Shown here in pieces: positions 17,284-26,669 of a DNA stretch of 64,000 nucleotides. Position 1 is the first letter of the stretch, and every line of letters begins with the position of its first letter. Source of the stretch: Flavobacterium lipolyticum (GTDB lineage: Bacteria; Bacteroidota; Bacteroidia; Flavobacteriales; Flavobacteriaceae); NCBI RefSeq assembly GCF_020905335.1, contig NZ_JAJJMN010000001.1, positions 3,658,001 through 3,722,000 of the forward strand, read 5' to 3'. The translations under genes were made by a program, and so were the position numbers. The notes under the pieces are model-generated. The model ran no database searches. It saw only the letters and a list, made by a program, of their open reading frames with translations, and had not been told where the DNA came from.

Positions 17284-19398
17284 ATGAAATATTATTCAAC
17301 ATTATTGTCTCTGATTTTTTTTGCAACCAGTTCCGCATTTTCACAAGAAAAGGTGGTGAAGTACACGGTTTCAAGCGGAGAAACTATTAACCAGATTGCT
17401 GTTAAATTTAAGGTTACGCCTTATGATATTTATTCTCTAAATCCGGATGCCAGAAATGGAGTTAAACCCAATACCGTTTTATTAATTCCGACAAGCGGTG
17501 CTAAAACAGCAGTTAAAAATGATGTTGCTCCGGTGAAAAGTTCAAATTCAGGAAAAACAATTACGCATGAAGTACAGCCAAAAGAAACTTTGTTTGGCAT
17601 TGAGAAAAAATATAATGTTACGGATGAAGCTTTAAAAGCTGCTAATCCTTTTTTGGTGAAAGACGGTTTGCAGATTGGACAAACTCTTGAGATTCCGTCA
17701 AAAGGAAGTGCGGTGAAAACAACTGTTTCAACTTTAGCGAAACCGAAGTCGGCAGCACCGGAAAAGTATGTTTACCATGATGTGGTGGCAAAAGAAACTA
17801 AGTTTTCAATTGCAAAACAATATGGAATGACTGTTGACGAATTAGAAAAACGAAATCCTCCAATTGTTTCCAACTTACCGGTAGGGTATCGTCTGACAAT
17901 AAAAGGAACTGCTCCTAAAGCAGAAACTTCTGCTCCGCCTGTGACTGCTGTTGTAAAACCGGCTGAAGCAAAAAAAGCAGTGGAAACTTCGAAAAAAGCA
18001 ACTTCTTATATGGAGTATCAGGTGAAACCAAAAGAAACTTTTTATAGTTTAACGCATACTTTCCATATTACTCAGGAAGAATTAACGGCCTTAAATCCGG
18101 CACTTTCTGAAGGCGTAAAAGAGGGAATGGTTTTAAAAGTTCCGGCAGGATATGTGGCACCAACGCCAATTATCGTACACCAACAGCCTGCTGAAAAAGA
18201 AGTTGAAAAAACGATTGAAAAGACCATTGAAAAGCCAGTTGAAAATACAGGAGGAATTAAAGTGGTAGATAAAGTGAAATCCGAAACTGTTTCCGCGAAT
18301 CCGGAAGTGGTGGAACTGACTAAAAAAAGAGGGGAGAACGATCGTAAAAAACTGGTTTTATTATTGCCATTCAATTTAGCGAAAATGCAGGGGGATACGA
18401 TCAGTGCTGCCAGTCGAATTAAGAGTGATAAATTTTTGAATATGACGCTTGATTTTTATTCGGGAGCTTTGATGGCAATCGATTCGGCAAGAACTTTAAA
18501 GCTGCCAATTGATGTTGCCATTTATGATTCTCAGGAAACGAAAAATAGTTCCAATGTTTCAGGTTTAATGACTCAGAATAAATTACAGGATGCCAATGCC
18601 GTAGTGGGACCTTTCTATCAAAGTAATGCCGAATCTACGGCCAATACATTGCGTTTGTATAATATTCCTGTGATTTCTCCATTATCAAAAGACAAAGCGA
18701 ACCCAATTGATAATTTGTATCAAACGATCCCATCAAACGACGTGGTGCGAAATGCCGTTTTTGATTATATGAGAGGGAAGAACGGAAACATCGTTGCGGT
18801 GGTAGACAAAAAGAAAGAATCAGTGATCAGTTACATCAAACAAAACCAAAAAGGAGTTGTGTTTGCTAATTTGACTGAAACCGGAGCTCTGGATGTGGCC
18901 AATTTAAAAAGTTTGTTATTGCCTAACAGAATGAACTATGTAGTTATGGAATCGGCCAATACAGCAATGGTTAGAACGACTATAAAAGCTTTGACAGATG
19001 CTCAAAAAACCTGTCAGATACAGTTGGTAGTTTTAGAGCCAAACAATACGCTGGATTCGGATGAGATTAGCTTTGATAGTTTAATTAAGCTGAAATTGAT
19101 GTATCCGTCGGTTACCCGTGATAGTGACGAAGCTTCTGTTTTGATTTTCGAAAAAGAGTACCGATTGAAAAATAAAGTAAATCCAAATACCTATGCTACA
19201 AGAGGATTTGATGTTACTTTTGATACTATGATGCGTTTGGTTCAGGGAAAAACCTATCAGGAAACAGCCGACTTAATGACAACAGAACAGGTTGATAATA
19301 AATTTCAATTTTACAAAAAAGAAGATGGAGGACACGCAAACAAAGGTGTTTACATCTTATATTACGATAATGATCTAACTTTAAAAGTAGCAAATTAA
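17284..19398 (+). CDS. LysM-repeat protein with periplasmic ligand-binding (type I PBP-like) domain
   Basis: 704 residues: a signal peptide (cleavage near SAFSQ), LysM repeats at about 25-68, 97-140, 160-205 and 240-285, a Glu/Lys/Val-rich linker (about 300-345), then a C-terminal domain (about 355-700) like branched-chain amino-acid receptors (YSGALMAIDSARTLKLPIDV, AVVGPFYQSNAESTANTLR, IPVISPLSKD). The mix suggests a wall-bound sensor or scaffold rather than a transporter subunit, because no ABC permease genes are nearby. It is translationally coupled to the OsmC gene: stop and start overlap as TAATG. Confidence 0.82.
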   Translation: MKYYSTLLSLIFFATSSAFSQEKVVKYTVSSGETINQIAVKFKVTPYDIYSLNPDARNGVKPNTVLLIPTSGAKTAVKNDVAPVKSSNSGKTITHEVQPKETLFGIEKKYNVTDEALKAANPFLVKDGLQIGQTLEIPSKGSAVKTTVSTLAKPKSAAPEKYVYHDVVAKETKFSIAKQYGMTVDELEKRNPPIVSNLPVGYRLTIKGTAPKAETSAPPVTAVVKPAEAKKAVETSKKATSYMEYQVKPKETFYSLTHTFHITQEELTALNPALSEGVKEGMVLKVPAGYVAPTPIIVHQQPAEKEVEKTIEKTIEKPVENTGGIKVVDKVKSETVSANPEVVELTKKRGENDRKKLVLLLPFNLAKMQGDTISAASRIKSDKFLNMTLDFYSGALMAIDSARTLKLPIDVAIYDSQETKNSSNVSGLMTQNKLQDANAVVGPFYQSNAESTANTLRLYNIPVISPLSKDKANPIDNLYQTIPSNDVVRNAVFDYMRGKNGNIVAVVDKKKESVISYIKQNQKGVVFANLTETGALDVANLKSLLLPNRMNYVVMESANTAMVRTTIKALTDAQKTCQIQLVVLEPNNTLDSDEISFDSLIKLKLMYPSVTRDSDEASVLIFEKEYRLKNKVNPNTYATRGFDVTFDTMMRLVQGKTYQETADLMTTEQVDNKFQFYKKEDGGHANKGVYILYYDNDLTLKVAN

Positions 19399-19799
19399 TG
19401 ACATCAAAAGTAACCTATTTAGGCGATTTAAGAACAAAATCAATCCATGTGCAATCCGGAAGTGAAATCATTTCGGATGCCCCGGTAGACAATAACGGAA
19501 AAGGAGAAGCTTTTTCTCCCACAGATACGGTTGCCAATGCTTTAGCAAGTTGTATGATGACGATTATGGGGATAAAAGCCCGTGATCTTAATGTAAATTT
19601 AGTCGATTCAACTGCCGAAGTAACGAAGATTATGAACGCAGAACCGAGACGTATAGGAGCGATTGAAATCGCTTTTGAAATGAAAGGGGATGCTGATGAG
19701 AAAAGCAAAACCATTCTGGAACGCGCTGCAATGACCTGTCCGGTTTTTTTAAGTCTGAACCCTGAAATTGAAAAGAAAATTACTTTTAACTGGAAGTAA
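19398..19799 (+). CDS. OsmC/Ohr family peroxide-resistance protein
   Basis: 133 residues with the OsmC fold and its two redox cysteines, Cys52 (ALASCMMTIMG) and Cys114 (AMTCPVF). These proteins reduce organic hydroperoxides through the reactive cysteine pair. The first base of the ATG is the last base of the preceding stop codon, so it is co-translated with the LysM/PBP gene. Function is firm at family level. Confidence 0.9.
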   Translation: MTSKVTYLGDLRTKSIHVQSGSEIISDAPVDNNGKGEAFSPTDTVANALASCMMTIMGIKARDLNVNLVDSTAEVTKIMNAEPRRIGAIEIAFEMKGDADEKSKTILERAAMTCPVFLSLNPEIEKKITFNWK

Positions 19800-19828
19800 T
19801 CTGAAATTTAAAAGACCATTAATTACAT

Positions 19829-19866
19829 TGCTCCCAAAAAAGTGAAACACTATTTGGGGGCATTTT
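19829..19866. terminator. Hairpin terminator between convergent genes
   Basis: TGCTCCCAAA (19829-19838) pairs with TTTGGGGGCA (19853-19862), with a T run after it. It lies between the OsmC gene and the minus-strand T9SS cargo gene and may serve both. Confidence 0.7.
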
Positions 19867-19897
19867 ATGGTGTGAAAAGTAAAATAATCCCCCTTTT

Positions 19898-21121
19898 TTA
19901 TTGACTTAAATATAAATACCCGACTTGTTTCGTTGTAAAATTATCTTTAGTAACGGATAGAATATAAAAATAAGTTCCGTCAGGCAGTCTTTCATTTTTT
20001 AAGAAAACATTTTGGACATTAGCAAATCCATTAAAAACGTTTTCATTGGAGCCATATTCTCTTGTTCGGAATACTTTAATTCCTCTGTTATCGTATATTT
20101 CAAGTTCATTTTCGGTCCCGTCTAACCCCTCAATTCTTAGATAATCATTCAGTCCGTCTTTATTTGGAGAAACGGCATTATACACTACAAAAGAATCTGT
20201 TTTTTTTACTTTAGCAGTAGTAAATATAACATTACCGGATACACTAACAGGAGAAGAGATTGTTTTGTCGTCTTTGTTTACTACCCCGCCTTCGTCAAGC
20301 CAGCTATTTTTAGCACTATCCCAACGCACAATACGGATCTCAGAAGGCGATTCAATAATACTTGCCGGAGTTACCGCTTCATCCCAGCTTAAAGTGAGGA
20401 TAAGATCTGAAGTACTTCCCATTTTTTTAACGGTCCAGTATTCCTTATCATTTACAACCAGAATATTGCTTGTTTTATTCTTAAAAGGATACAAAATACC
20501 AGCATCTTTCTGAGAGTATTTTCCACTGAAAGCATCAGTATTCATTTTAAGAGCAGAAATCCCAACAGAATGGTATTTTAATTCATCTCCAACCGGAAAG
20601 GTAAAGTCATTATTTCCATTTTTCATTACTTCACCATTTACAAAACTTTTGTCACTAACATTTACGCAGCCTGAGCCATTTTCAAAAATAACCAAACCTC
20701 CAAAAGAATCATCGTCGATAATTCCTTCTTTGAAGTCGGCCATTCCGGAAATGCTTAAATAGTTAGAAACCTGAAAAGTTGCAGCATTACCACCATTACT
20801 ATTGTTGTTAAATTCTACATTATTGAGTTCGATAGGGATATTTCCGGATATATTCTGATGCCCTGAGACTCCTCTCAATCGTGTTATACCTTTGGAATTA
20901 CCAGAACTAAAACTGATCAAACCTTCATTGTTTATATGACTGTATAAAAATAATTCACCATCATTAATTAAAACAGCTTTAGATTTATTATCGAAGGCGT
21001 TTACAAAACTTACGGGAGTATTGGATGCCACAAAAAGCTCTCCTGTATTGATTATTTGCGAAGTGGCAAAACATGGAATCAATAAAAGGACCAGTCTGCT
21101 TTTTAAATTTAATATTCTCAT
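19898..21121 (-). CDS. Secreted protein with T9SS type B (gliding-motility C-terminal) sorting domain
   Basis: 407 residues with an N-terminal signal peptide, a beta-rich body, and a C-terminal region (about 315-405) with the type B sorting pattern: NAVSPNKDGLNDYLRIEGL, then ELEIYDNRGIKVFRTREY, and LPDGTYFYILSV near the end. Such proteins are exported through the outer membrane by the type IX system and displayed or released. The body (about 30-150) contains Asn/Gly-rich repeats like adhesin or parallel-beta modules. It diverges from the fibre-like cluster at 22 kb. Confidence 0.88.
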   Translation of the reverse strand: MRILNLKSRLVLLLIPCFATSQIINTGELFVASNTPVSFVNAFDNKSKAVLINDGELFLYSHINNEGLISFSSGNSKGITRLRGVSGHQNISGNIPIELNNVEFNNNSNGGNAATFQVSNYLSISGMADFKEGIIDDDSFGGLVIFENGSGCVNVSDKSFVNGEVMKNGNNDFTFPVGDELKYHSVGISALKMNTDAFSGKYSQKDAGILYPFKNKTSNILVVNDKEYWTVKKMGSTSDLILTLSWDEAVTPASIIESPSEIRIVRWDSAKNSWLDEGGVVNKDDKTISSPVSVSGNVIFTTAKVKKTDSFVVYNAVSPNKDGLNDYLRIEGLDGTENELEIYDNRGIKVFRTREYGSNENVFNGFANVQNVFLKNERLPDGTYFYILSVTKDNFTTKQVGYLYLSQ

Positions 21122-21971
21122 CTTAAAAAAATTCGATTTTATTTTACTACTGCTCTATTTCTTTTTTTTGAATAAATTTCAAAGCTTATTCACTTGTATC
21201 TTTTTTACCCCTGATTTCTGGTCGGGTAGCACTAGCCGATGTCAGGATGTTACCAATTTCGTGCAATTTTTAATAAAGAGATGCCGTTCGAATTCCTAAA
21301 CCTGTGTTTAAATCAAAATCGGATAAAAACATTATTAAAGGAATAGATTTTCTCTCATTACTAAACAACTATGGTAAAATTACAAGCAATATTACCTCAT
21401 ATTTTTAGCTTATATAAATGATAAGTAACTGATGGAGTATTTAGGGGTATTTTTGGATGCTAAAAGTAATAAGTGGAAAAACTCGTAAGATTTCCACCGG
21501 TTCAATTTATTCCCAAACTTAATTCATTCTTTGGGGGTAATTTGTTTTTACACCTATATATAGGTTTTGTATTCCTAAAAAAGGCATTTTGCCCATTTTG
21601 GAGTTAATTTATGCCCATTGGTTTAATTATAAACTCTCTCAAACTTTGGAGTACTGTTTAAATCAATCTTTTTGTTCACAACATTTTACATCCATTCTTA
21701 TTGGTAGTATTCTAACGAAAGCTGTTGTGTTTGTTCTTACCTATCCGGGTACATCTCCGGCACAATCCATCTCCATTTTTTTTGAGCTGACCCACTTATA
21801 ACACTTCATAATGTTATATGAAGAGTATTAAATCATTTGTAAGCCGATATATTCCAGATATAACAGCAGATATACCATTTGTTTCTTCTTATTAAATTTA
21901 TGGTTTTCTTAGGATTAATATTGCAAAATAAATGAACGATTTTGTGGAACTGAAACATAAAAAAAAATAGA
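21122..21971. other. 850-bp intergenic region, no gene found
   Basis: This lies between the divergent T9SS cargo gene and the fibre-like cluster and must hold both promoters, but I found no full TAnnTTTG box. A frame at 21589-21801 has no initiation context, odd composition and no domain and is rejected. A word resembling a tRNA T-loop near 21290 has no tRNA around it. Nothing else was recognised. Confidence 0.5.
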
Positions 21972-22685
21972 ATGAGCTACAGATTACTATTTATTTCGAT
22001 TTTACTAATGTTATATGGTGTCTCGTATAGTCAGGTAGGGATAGGGAATTCTAAACCGGATAATTCCGCGATGCTTGATATCGTTTCAACTAACAAAGGG
22101 GTTGTTATTCCCAGAATTGCATTATCAGGAAGTAATGACTTAACGACGATTTCAAATGGTAATGTTGAAAGTTTATTGATTTACAACACCGCCACCGTTT
22201 CAGATATCACACCCGGATATTATTATTGGTCAAAGAATAAATGGAATAAAATAGCGACCACGGATGACACTCTATCCGTAACAGCAGGTAACGGTCTGAC
22301 ATTTTCTAACGGTAAACTGCAATTGGGAGGTACATTAGAAACACCCACTACCCTAACCACAACAGCGATAAATACATTGGCCATAAACGGATTGGAAGCG
22401 GGAGATCTCAAAACCGATGAAATTGTAGTCGTAGATAAAACGAATGGAACCCTGAAAAAAGTCCCAAAAGATTCATTTCTGCAGCAAAAACAGGAGTTGT
22501 ATATCGCCAAAGAAGGTCAGGAAGAATTTACAACGGTATCTCCGATTAATGATCCGCAAAAAGTAAACGTATATAGAAACGGTATCAGAGTGGATTTTTC
22601 CATAGTAAAACCTGGTACTATAAAATTAGAGTCCGGTGCTATTTGTTACCAAAACGATGAAATACGGATCGTATTGGTTTACTAA
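21972..22685 (+). CDS. Secreted fibre-like protein 1 (tail-fibre-type N-terminus)
   Basis: 237 residues. A signal peptide ends near VSYSQ. The mature N-terminus (QVGIGNSKPDNSAMLDIVST, then KGVVIPR) is the pattern found at the start of many Bacteroidota surface or fibre proteins. The C-terminal VYRNGIRVDFSIVKPGTIKL ending in DEIRIVLVY resembles the end of the next gene's product (FRNGIKLRTGTDF ending DVIEIQY), a motif also seen in phage and structural proteins. No enzyme domain is seen. It is the first gene of the same-strand cluster of six and is probably a surface structure or adhesin component. Confidence 0.72.
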   Translation: MSYRLLFISILLMLYGVSYSQVGIGNSKPDNSAMLDIVSTNKGVVIPRIALSGSNDLTTISNGNVESLLIYNTATVSDITPGYYYWSKNKWNKIATTDDTLSVTAGNGLTFSNGKLQLGGTLETPTTLTTTAINTLAINGLEAGDLKTDEIVVVDKTNGTLKKVPKDSFLQQKQELYIAKEGQEEFTTVSPINDPQKVNVYRNGIRVDFSIVKPGTIKLESGAICYQNDEIRIVLVY

Positions 22686-22702
22686 TACAAAAAACTTAAA
22701 CC

Positions 22703-22752
22703 TAAATAAGTAAATAAATAAGTAAATAAATAAGTAAATAAATAAGTAAATA
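22703..22752. repeat. 12-bp tandem repeat in the leader of fibre-like gene 2
   Basis: Four or so copies of AAATAAGTAAAT between the first and second fibre-like genes, ending about 15 bp before the ATG. Variation in copy number would change the leader length. Confidence 0.85.
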
Positions 22753-22766
22753 ATTAAAACAGAAAA

Positions 22767-23429
22767 ATGATGAAAACAAAATCTTTAAAATTTGCACTTT
22801 GTGCAACAGTTCTTTTGGGAGTTACCGCAGCAAATGCGCAAGCGACTGCGGACGTCAATAAAGGGGCGAAAGCGGTAAAAGTGGTTGATAATAAAGGTAC
22901 GATAAAGTACTTTCAATCCAGTAACGGTATTACTCAGATTGTAAATACAACTGCTGATGTCACCACAACCACATGGCAATTAGGAGGGCAACTGACCAAT
23001 GACACTTATATAGATGCTAGCGGAAAAGTATTTGGTCTTGATGGTCTTGCTTTAGAAACAGGTGCGGCATCTACCAATGCAACAACAGCATCAGTCCATG
23101 GCGGAACGGGTACAGGCTGGACTTTGTTAGTAAGAGATGAAGCTACAGGTGCTACCAAAAAAATGAAAGCAGAAAGTTTAGTGAGCGGAATCAGAGTAGA
23201 GTACACACAAGTAGCCAATGCTGCTGCGAATGTAGATGTTCCCGTAGTTGGTTTACCAGCTTTGGCAGCCGGAACTACAGATGCTAAATTGTTTGTTTTT
23301 AGAAACGGTATTAAATTAAGAACAGGCACCGATTTTGTGGCGGCAGCAGATAAAGTTACCATTACCTATAGTGCGGCTAATTTACCAATGTATGCTGGTG
23401 ATGTTATTGAAATTCAGTATATTAAATAA
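22767..23429 (+). CDS. Secreted fibre-like protein 2
   Basis: 220 residues, starting at the first of two adjacent ATGs. A signal peptide ends near ANAQA. The body is Ala/Thr/Val-rich with a C-terminal RNGI...GDVIEI motif shared with fibre-like protein 1. The early segment KAVKVVDNKGTIKYF matches the mature start of the next gene (IKVLDNKGTLRNI), so the cluster members share modules. I see no catalytic domain. Its role is unknown; a structural or adhesive part of the surface is the best guess. Confidence 0.72.
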   Translation: MMKTKSLKFALCATVLLGVTAANAQATADVNKGAKAVKVVDNKGTIKYFQSSNGITQIVNTTADVTTTTWQLGGQLTNDTYIDASGKVFGLDGLALETGAASTNATTASVHGGTGTGWTLLVRDEATGATKKMKAESLVSGIRVEYTQVANAAANVDVPVVGLPALAAGTTDAKLFVFRNGIKLRTGTDFVAAADKVTITYSAANLPMYAGDVIEIQYIK

Positions 23430-23450
23430 TTTCTTCTAAAATCCCTTCTT

Positions 23451-24005
23451 ATGTTTCTTAAAATCAATATTATGTTAGTTTTTTTTGCAGCTTGTAATTT
23501 GGGTTATGCACAAACGATTAAAGTGCTTGACAATAAAGGAACTTTGAGAAATATCGAACAGGGAATAGGAAATCTTGCTGAACTATATATTGGCAGTCCA
23601 GCGACTCCCCAAACGCTTGCAGGCACCTTTTCAGACATTAGTTTTGCTAGTAGCGGTATTGTTGATACTTCAGACTTTTCTGTAGATGGAAGTTCTATTA
23701 CGATTAGTAAAAGTGGCCGATATGAAATAACCTATAGAATAAGTACAACTACTACTAATAATGAAATATCCGGAGGAGAGTTCTACCTGGAGGTTGGAGG
23801 TACAGAAGCACCGGGTACAAGAGCGTATACGTATACCAGAAACAGCCTTGTGGATAAAAATTCAGTTGCAGTGACTAAAATAATAGTAACAACAGCAGCT
23901 ACCGTGATTAAGATAAAAGGGCGTACGTATGCTTCGACAGCAGCTGTTTTGTCACTAAGTATGACCAATAACGGGTCTTCATTAATTGTAAAAAGAATTA
24001 AATAG
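23451..24005 (+). CDS. Secreted protein 3 with C1q/TNF-like beta domain (parent of two relics)
   Basis: 184 residues with a signal peptide (cleavage after NLGYAQ). The C-terminal part (about 60-184) has the strand pattern of a C1q-like jelly roll (SKSGRYEITYRISTTT, then EFYLEVGG, ending SLSMTNNGSSLIVKRIK). The gene ends 14 bp before the first of three paralogous fibre genes. The same C-terminal coding sequence survives in degraded form in front of the other two paralogs (see 25273 and 26670), so this gene and its neighbour were amplified as a pair. Confidence 0.75.
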   Translation: MFLKINIMLVFFAACNLGYAQTIKVLDNKGTLRNIEQGIGNLAELYIGSPATPQTLAGTFSDISFASSGIVDTSDFSVDGSSITISKSGRYEITYRISTTTTNNEISGGEFYLEVGGTEAPGTRAYTYTRNSLVDKNSVAVTKIIVTTAATVIKIKGRTYASTAAVLSLSMTNNGSSLIVKRIK

Positions 24006-24019
24006 ATTTTAGAAAAAAA

Positions 24020-25051
24020 ATGAAGTTTAAAATTATCTTTTTAGTAGTACTGATCAGTAACATTAGCCGTGCTCAAATCCGTATTACTTCAGCACTAGCC
24101 CCCACGATTACCAATGCCGGACTGGGTAATTTATACAGAGCCTCTGACACAAATCGACTGTACATTGGCTTAAGCAATGGTACCCTTTTTTTATTAGGAA
24201 GAGAAAATGGAAGTTGGAACTTAAATGGCAATTCAAATCCAGCAGCAACAAGTTTATTAGGAACGACGACTGATACAAAAGTAACTTTGGCATCTAATAA
24301 TACTTCTATTTTGGAATTAGGAAAGCGTAGTACCTTGGGACTAACTTTGACTAAACCTGATTACAACAATGCAGATCAGTACATGGCTTACCTTAGAGGC
24401 AGAGGAGGAGTTTCGGCCTTGGAATTTGAAAAATCAACTTCTGTTTTATATGAATCTAGGTTTTATACGAATTCAGATGGAAATCTTAGGTGGAGGGGGA
24501 CTAATGGTGTCAATGATTTTTTTGAAATTGGAACTGGAGGTTACAATGATAATGGTTCTTTAGATATCATTACGGGAGATGCTGGTGTTGAGCCTATTGT
24601 ATTTAAAAAGAACAGTGTTGCCGATGGTACTATTGAGATGATGCGAGTACAAGGTCGTCCGCTACAAAAAGAAAATTATGATCGTAACGTATGGCCAAGA
24701 GATGTTAGAGTAGGTATATTTACAGGTGGAGCAGTTGCCAATTCTGTTTTGCAGGTTGGCGGTTCATTTTCTTTACCCATTAGGGCAGTAACGGCCAGTA
24801 CAACTTTGACAGACACTGATTACACGGTTGTTTTAAAATCCGGAACTTATTCCGGCACAGAGGTCACATTACCTCCAGCAAGTAGCTGTAGAGGAAGGAT
24901 TTATGTTATTAGGAATATTTCAGGTGCAGACAGAAACATATCTGCCTACATAAGCCGGACTGGAGTCAGTAGAACTACTTTAGCAAATAATAGAATCTAT
25001 AGTTTTCAAAGTGATGCTACAGATTGGCAACTTACAAGTGATGATTATTAG
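24020..25051 (+). CDS. Fibre-like paralog A
   Basis: 343 residues. Signal peptide MKFKIIFLVVLISNISRAQ; N-terminal LGNLYRASDTNRLYIGLSNG; a NLNGNSNPAATSLLGTTTDT turn typical of tail-fibre-like Bacteroidota proteins; a more variable middle (about 115-220); and a highly conserved C-terminal domain (about 235-340, NSVLQVGGSFSLPIRAVTAS, later DYTVVLKSGTY, GRIYVIRNISG and FQSDATDWQL). The end domain is a common fibre or adhesin tip module. Probably surface-exposed; the receptor or partner is unknown. Confidence 0.78.
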   Translation: MKFKIIFLVVLISNISRAQIRITSALAPTITNAGLGNLYRASDTNRLYIGLSNGTLFLLGRENGSWNLNGNSNPAATSLLGTTTDTKVTLASNNTSILELGKRSTLGLTLTKPDYNNADQYMAYLRGRGGVSALEFEKSTSVLYESRFYTNSDGNLRWRGTNGVNDFFEIGTGGYNDNGSLDIITGDAGVEPIVFKKNSVADGTIEMMRVQGRPLQKENYDRNVWPRDVRVGIFTGGAVANSVLQVGGSFSLPIRAVTASTTLTDTDYTVVLKSGTYSGTEVTLPPASSCRGRIYVIRNISGADRNISAYISRTGVSRTTLANNRIYSFQSDATDWQLTSDDY

Positions 25052-25140
25052 GTTTTATGGAATTTCTCTTTTATAGACCTCAAAGCATTGCAATAATCCT
25101 CTGGATGTAAGGAACAAAAAAATGATGTAGTACCTGGAAG

Positions 25141-25271
25141 TATAGATTTTAGTTGTAGAAAGAAAAAAAAGAAATATTTCTTTCTCATAGAAAAAGGATA
25201 GGTGTATTTAAATGAAGTGAAAGGTGTTTTTTATGGATACGGAACCTATGTTACGGTGTGTTAAATGAATT
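25141..25271. repeat. MITE-like palindromic element, copy 2 (inverted)
   Basis: The reverse complement of the element at 41747 matches closely here, including AGGTGTATTTAAATGAAGTG and the end TGTGTTAAATGAATTT. It sits in the spacer after fibre paralog A and interrupts the remains of a duplicate of the 184-residue gene. Confidence 0.7.
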
Positions 25272-25272
25272 T

Positions 25273-25415
25273 ACCCAGCGGATTTACGGTAAATAAAATA
25301 ACAACAACAGTGGCGTAGCACTGTCATTAAAGCGAGTACATAAGCTTTTACAGCTTCTGTCTTATCGCGAACCACGATCAATAGTAGATCTTTGTTAATC
25401 GCGAAAAGAATTAAA
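25273..25415 (+). pseudogene. Relic of a duplicate of the 184-residue gene, 1
   Basis: Read in the frame that ends AAAAGAATTAAA, this stretch gives an end like SVLSRTTINSRSLLIAKRIK, against AVLSLSMTNNGSSLIVKRIK at the end of the 23451 gene. Upstream ASTxAFTASVL (x = stop) matches GRTYASTAAVL. In-frame stops and a shift break it, and the 5' two thirds are missing or replaced by the MITE-like element. It sits 17 bp before paralog B, the same place as the intact gene before paralog A. Confidence 0.78.
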
Positions 25416-25431
25416 CAAATTTAAGAAAAGA

Positions 25432-26433
25432 ATGAAGATTAAGTTTATATTTTTAGTAGTACTGCTGATCAGTAACATGAGTCGGTCTCAAATTACTACC
25501 ACTTCGGCATTAGCTCCAACGTTTCTCGATGCCGGGCTAGGGGATTTATATTTAACCTCCGATACGAATCAATTGTATATCGGCTTGAGCGATGGTAGCC
25601 TTTCTTTAATAGGAAGTGGAAGTTGGCTCTTAAATGGTAATTCAAATGCGACGGCAAGAAGTTTGTTAGGAACTACTAATGATATAAAAGTAGCCCTAAA
25701 ATCTAATAACAATTCTCTTCTTGAATTAGGAAGGAGCAGTACATTGGGACTAAATTATAATAGCGGCAGTACAAATCAATATATGGCTTACCTTAGAAGA
25801 GTCGGAGGAGTTTCACCCTCACTACAATTTGAAGTTCCCGCAGGTACTGAGTATAAACCTATATTTTTTATGAATACTGATGGAAATTTTAGGTTGAAAG
25901 CAGGTGCCGGCACTGGTTTTTTTGAAATTGGGGCTTTAGGCGCAGGGGGCGCTTCAGATGGTTCAGATGGTTCTTTAGAATTTATTATCGGAGACAAAGG
26001 TAATGAGCCAATTATATTTAAAAAGAATAGTGTTACTGATGGTACATCTGAGATGATGCGAATACAAGGTCAGGGAAGTGGCTCAACAAGTACTGTGAGA
26101 GTAGGTATATTTACAGGTGGAGTAGTTGCCAATTCTGTTCTGCAGGTTGGTGGTTCATTTTCTTTACCCATAAGGGCAGTAACGGCTAGTACAACTTTAA
26201 CCGACACTGACTACACGGTTGTTTTAAAATCCGGAACTTATTCAGGTACCGGGGTTACGTTACCTACGGTGAGTACCTGTAAAGGAAGAATTTATGTTAT
26301 TAAGAATTTTTCGGGTGCTGACATCACCATATCCGCATATATAAGCAGAACCGGAGTCAGTAGCACTACTTTAGCGAATAATACTATCTATAGTTTTCAA
26401 AGTGATAATGTTGATTGGCAGCAAATTAAGTGA
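25432..26433 (+). CDS. Fibre-like paralog B
   Basis: 333 residues, same plan as paralog A: signal peptide, SDTNQLYIGLSDG segment, NGNSNATARSLLGTT turn, variable middle (about 105-205) and the conserved tip domain (NSVLQVGGSFSLPIRAVTAS to the end). In the tip region the DNA is almost identical among A, B and C, while the middle diverges and gains a Gly/Ser-rich insert (GALGAGGASDGSDGS). That is the pattern expected of recombination or gene conversion between tandem copies. Confidence 0.78.
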   Translation: MKIKFIFLVVLLISNMSRSQITTTSALAPTFLDAGLGDLYLTSDTNQLYIGLSDGSLSLIGSGSWLLNGNSNATARSLLGTTNDIKVALKSNNNSLLELGRSSTLGLNYNSGSTNQYMAYLRRVGGVSPSLQFEVPAGTEYKPIFFMNTDGNFRLKAGAGTGFFEIGALGAGGASDGSDGSLEFIIGDKGNEPIIFKKNSVTDGTSEMMRIQGQGSGSTSTVRVGIFTGGVVANSVLQVGGSFSLPIRAVTASTTLTDTDYTVVLKSGTYSGTGVTLPTVSTCKGRIYVIKNFSGADITISAYISRTGVSSTTLANNTIYSFQSDNVDWQQIK

Positions 26434-26525
26434 TAATTATTAGGTTTTATAGAATTTATCTCTTTATTATAGATTTTAGAGCATTACGTTTAACGCGTTG
26501 GGAGATAATTGACCAAAAAATAATG

Positions 26526-26668
26526 TAACAGATAGCAACATAGATTTTAGTTGTAAAAAAAGAGAACTAAAAAAAAGAACTATTTCTTTCTCATAGAAGG
26601 GTAGGTGTATCAAATGAAATACCTTTTTTAGGGATACAAAACCTACGTTTCTATGTGTTAAATAAATT
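26526..26668. repeat. MITE-like palindromic element, copy 3 (inverted)
   Basis: Same orientation and position relative to the flanking fibre paralog as copy 2, ending CTATGTGTTAAATAAATTT. It was therefore already inside the unit before the tandem duplication that produced paralogs B and C, or the units were exchanged later. Confidence 0.7.
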
Positions 26669-26669
26669 T

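Noticed and set aside
21240..21310. tRNA gene suggested by GTTCGAATTCC
   Set aside because: No acceptor stem, D-arm or anticodon arm can be built around it.
21589..21801. Small plus-strand protein of 70 residues
   Set aside because: Composition and lack of a start signal or domain look like chance in AT-rich DNA.
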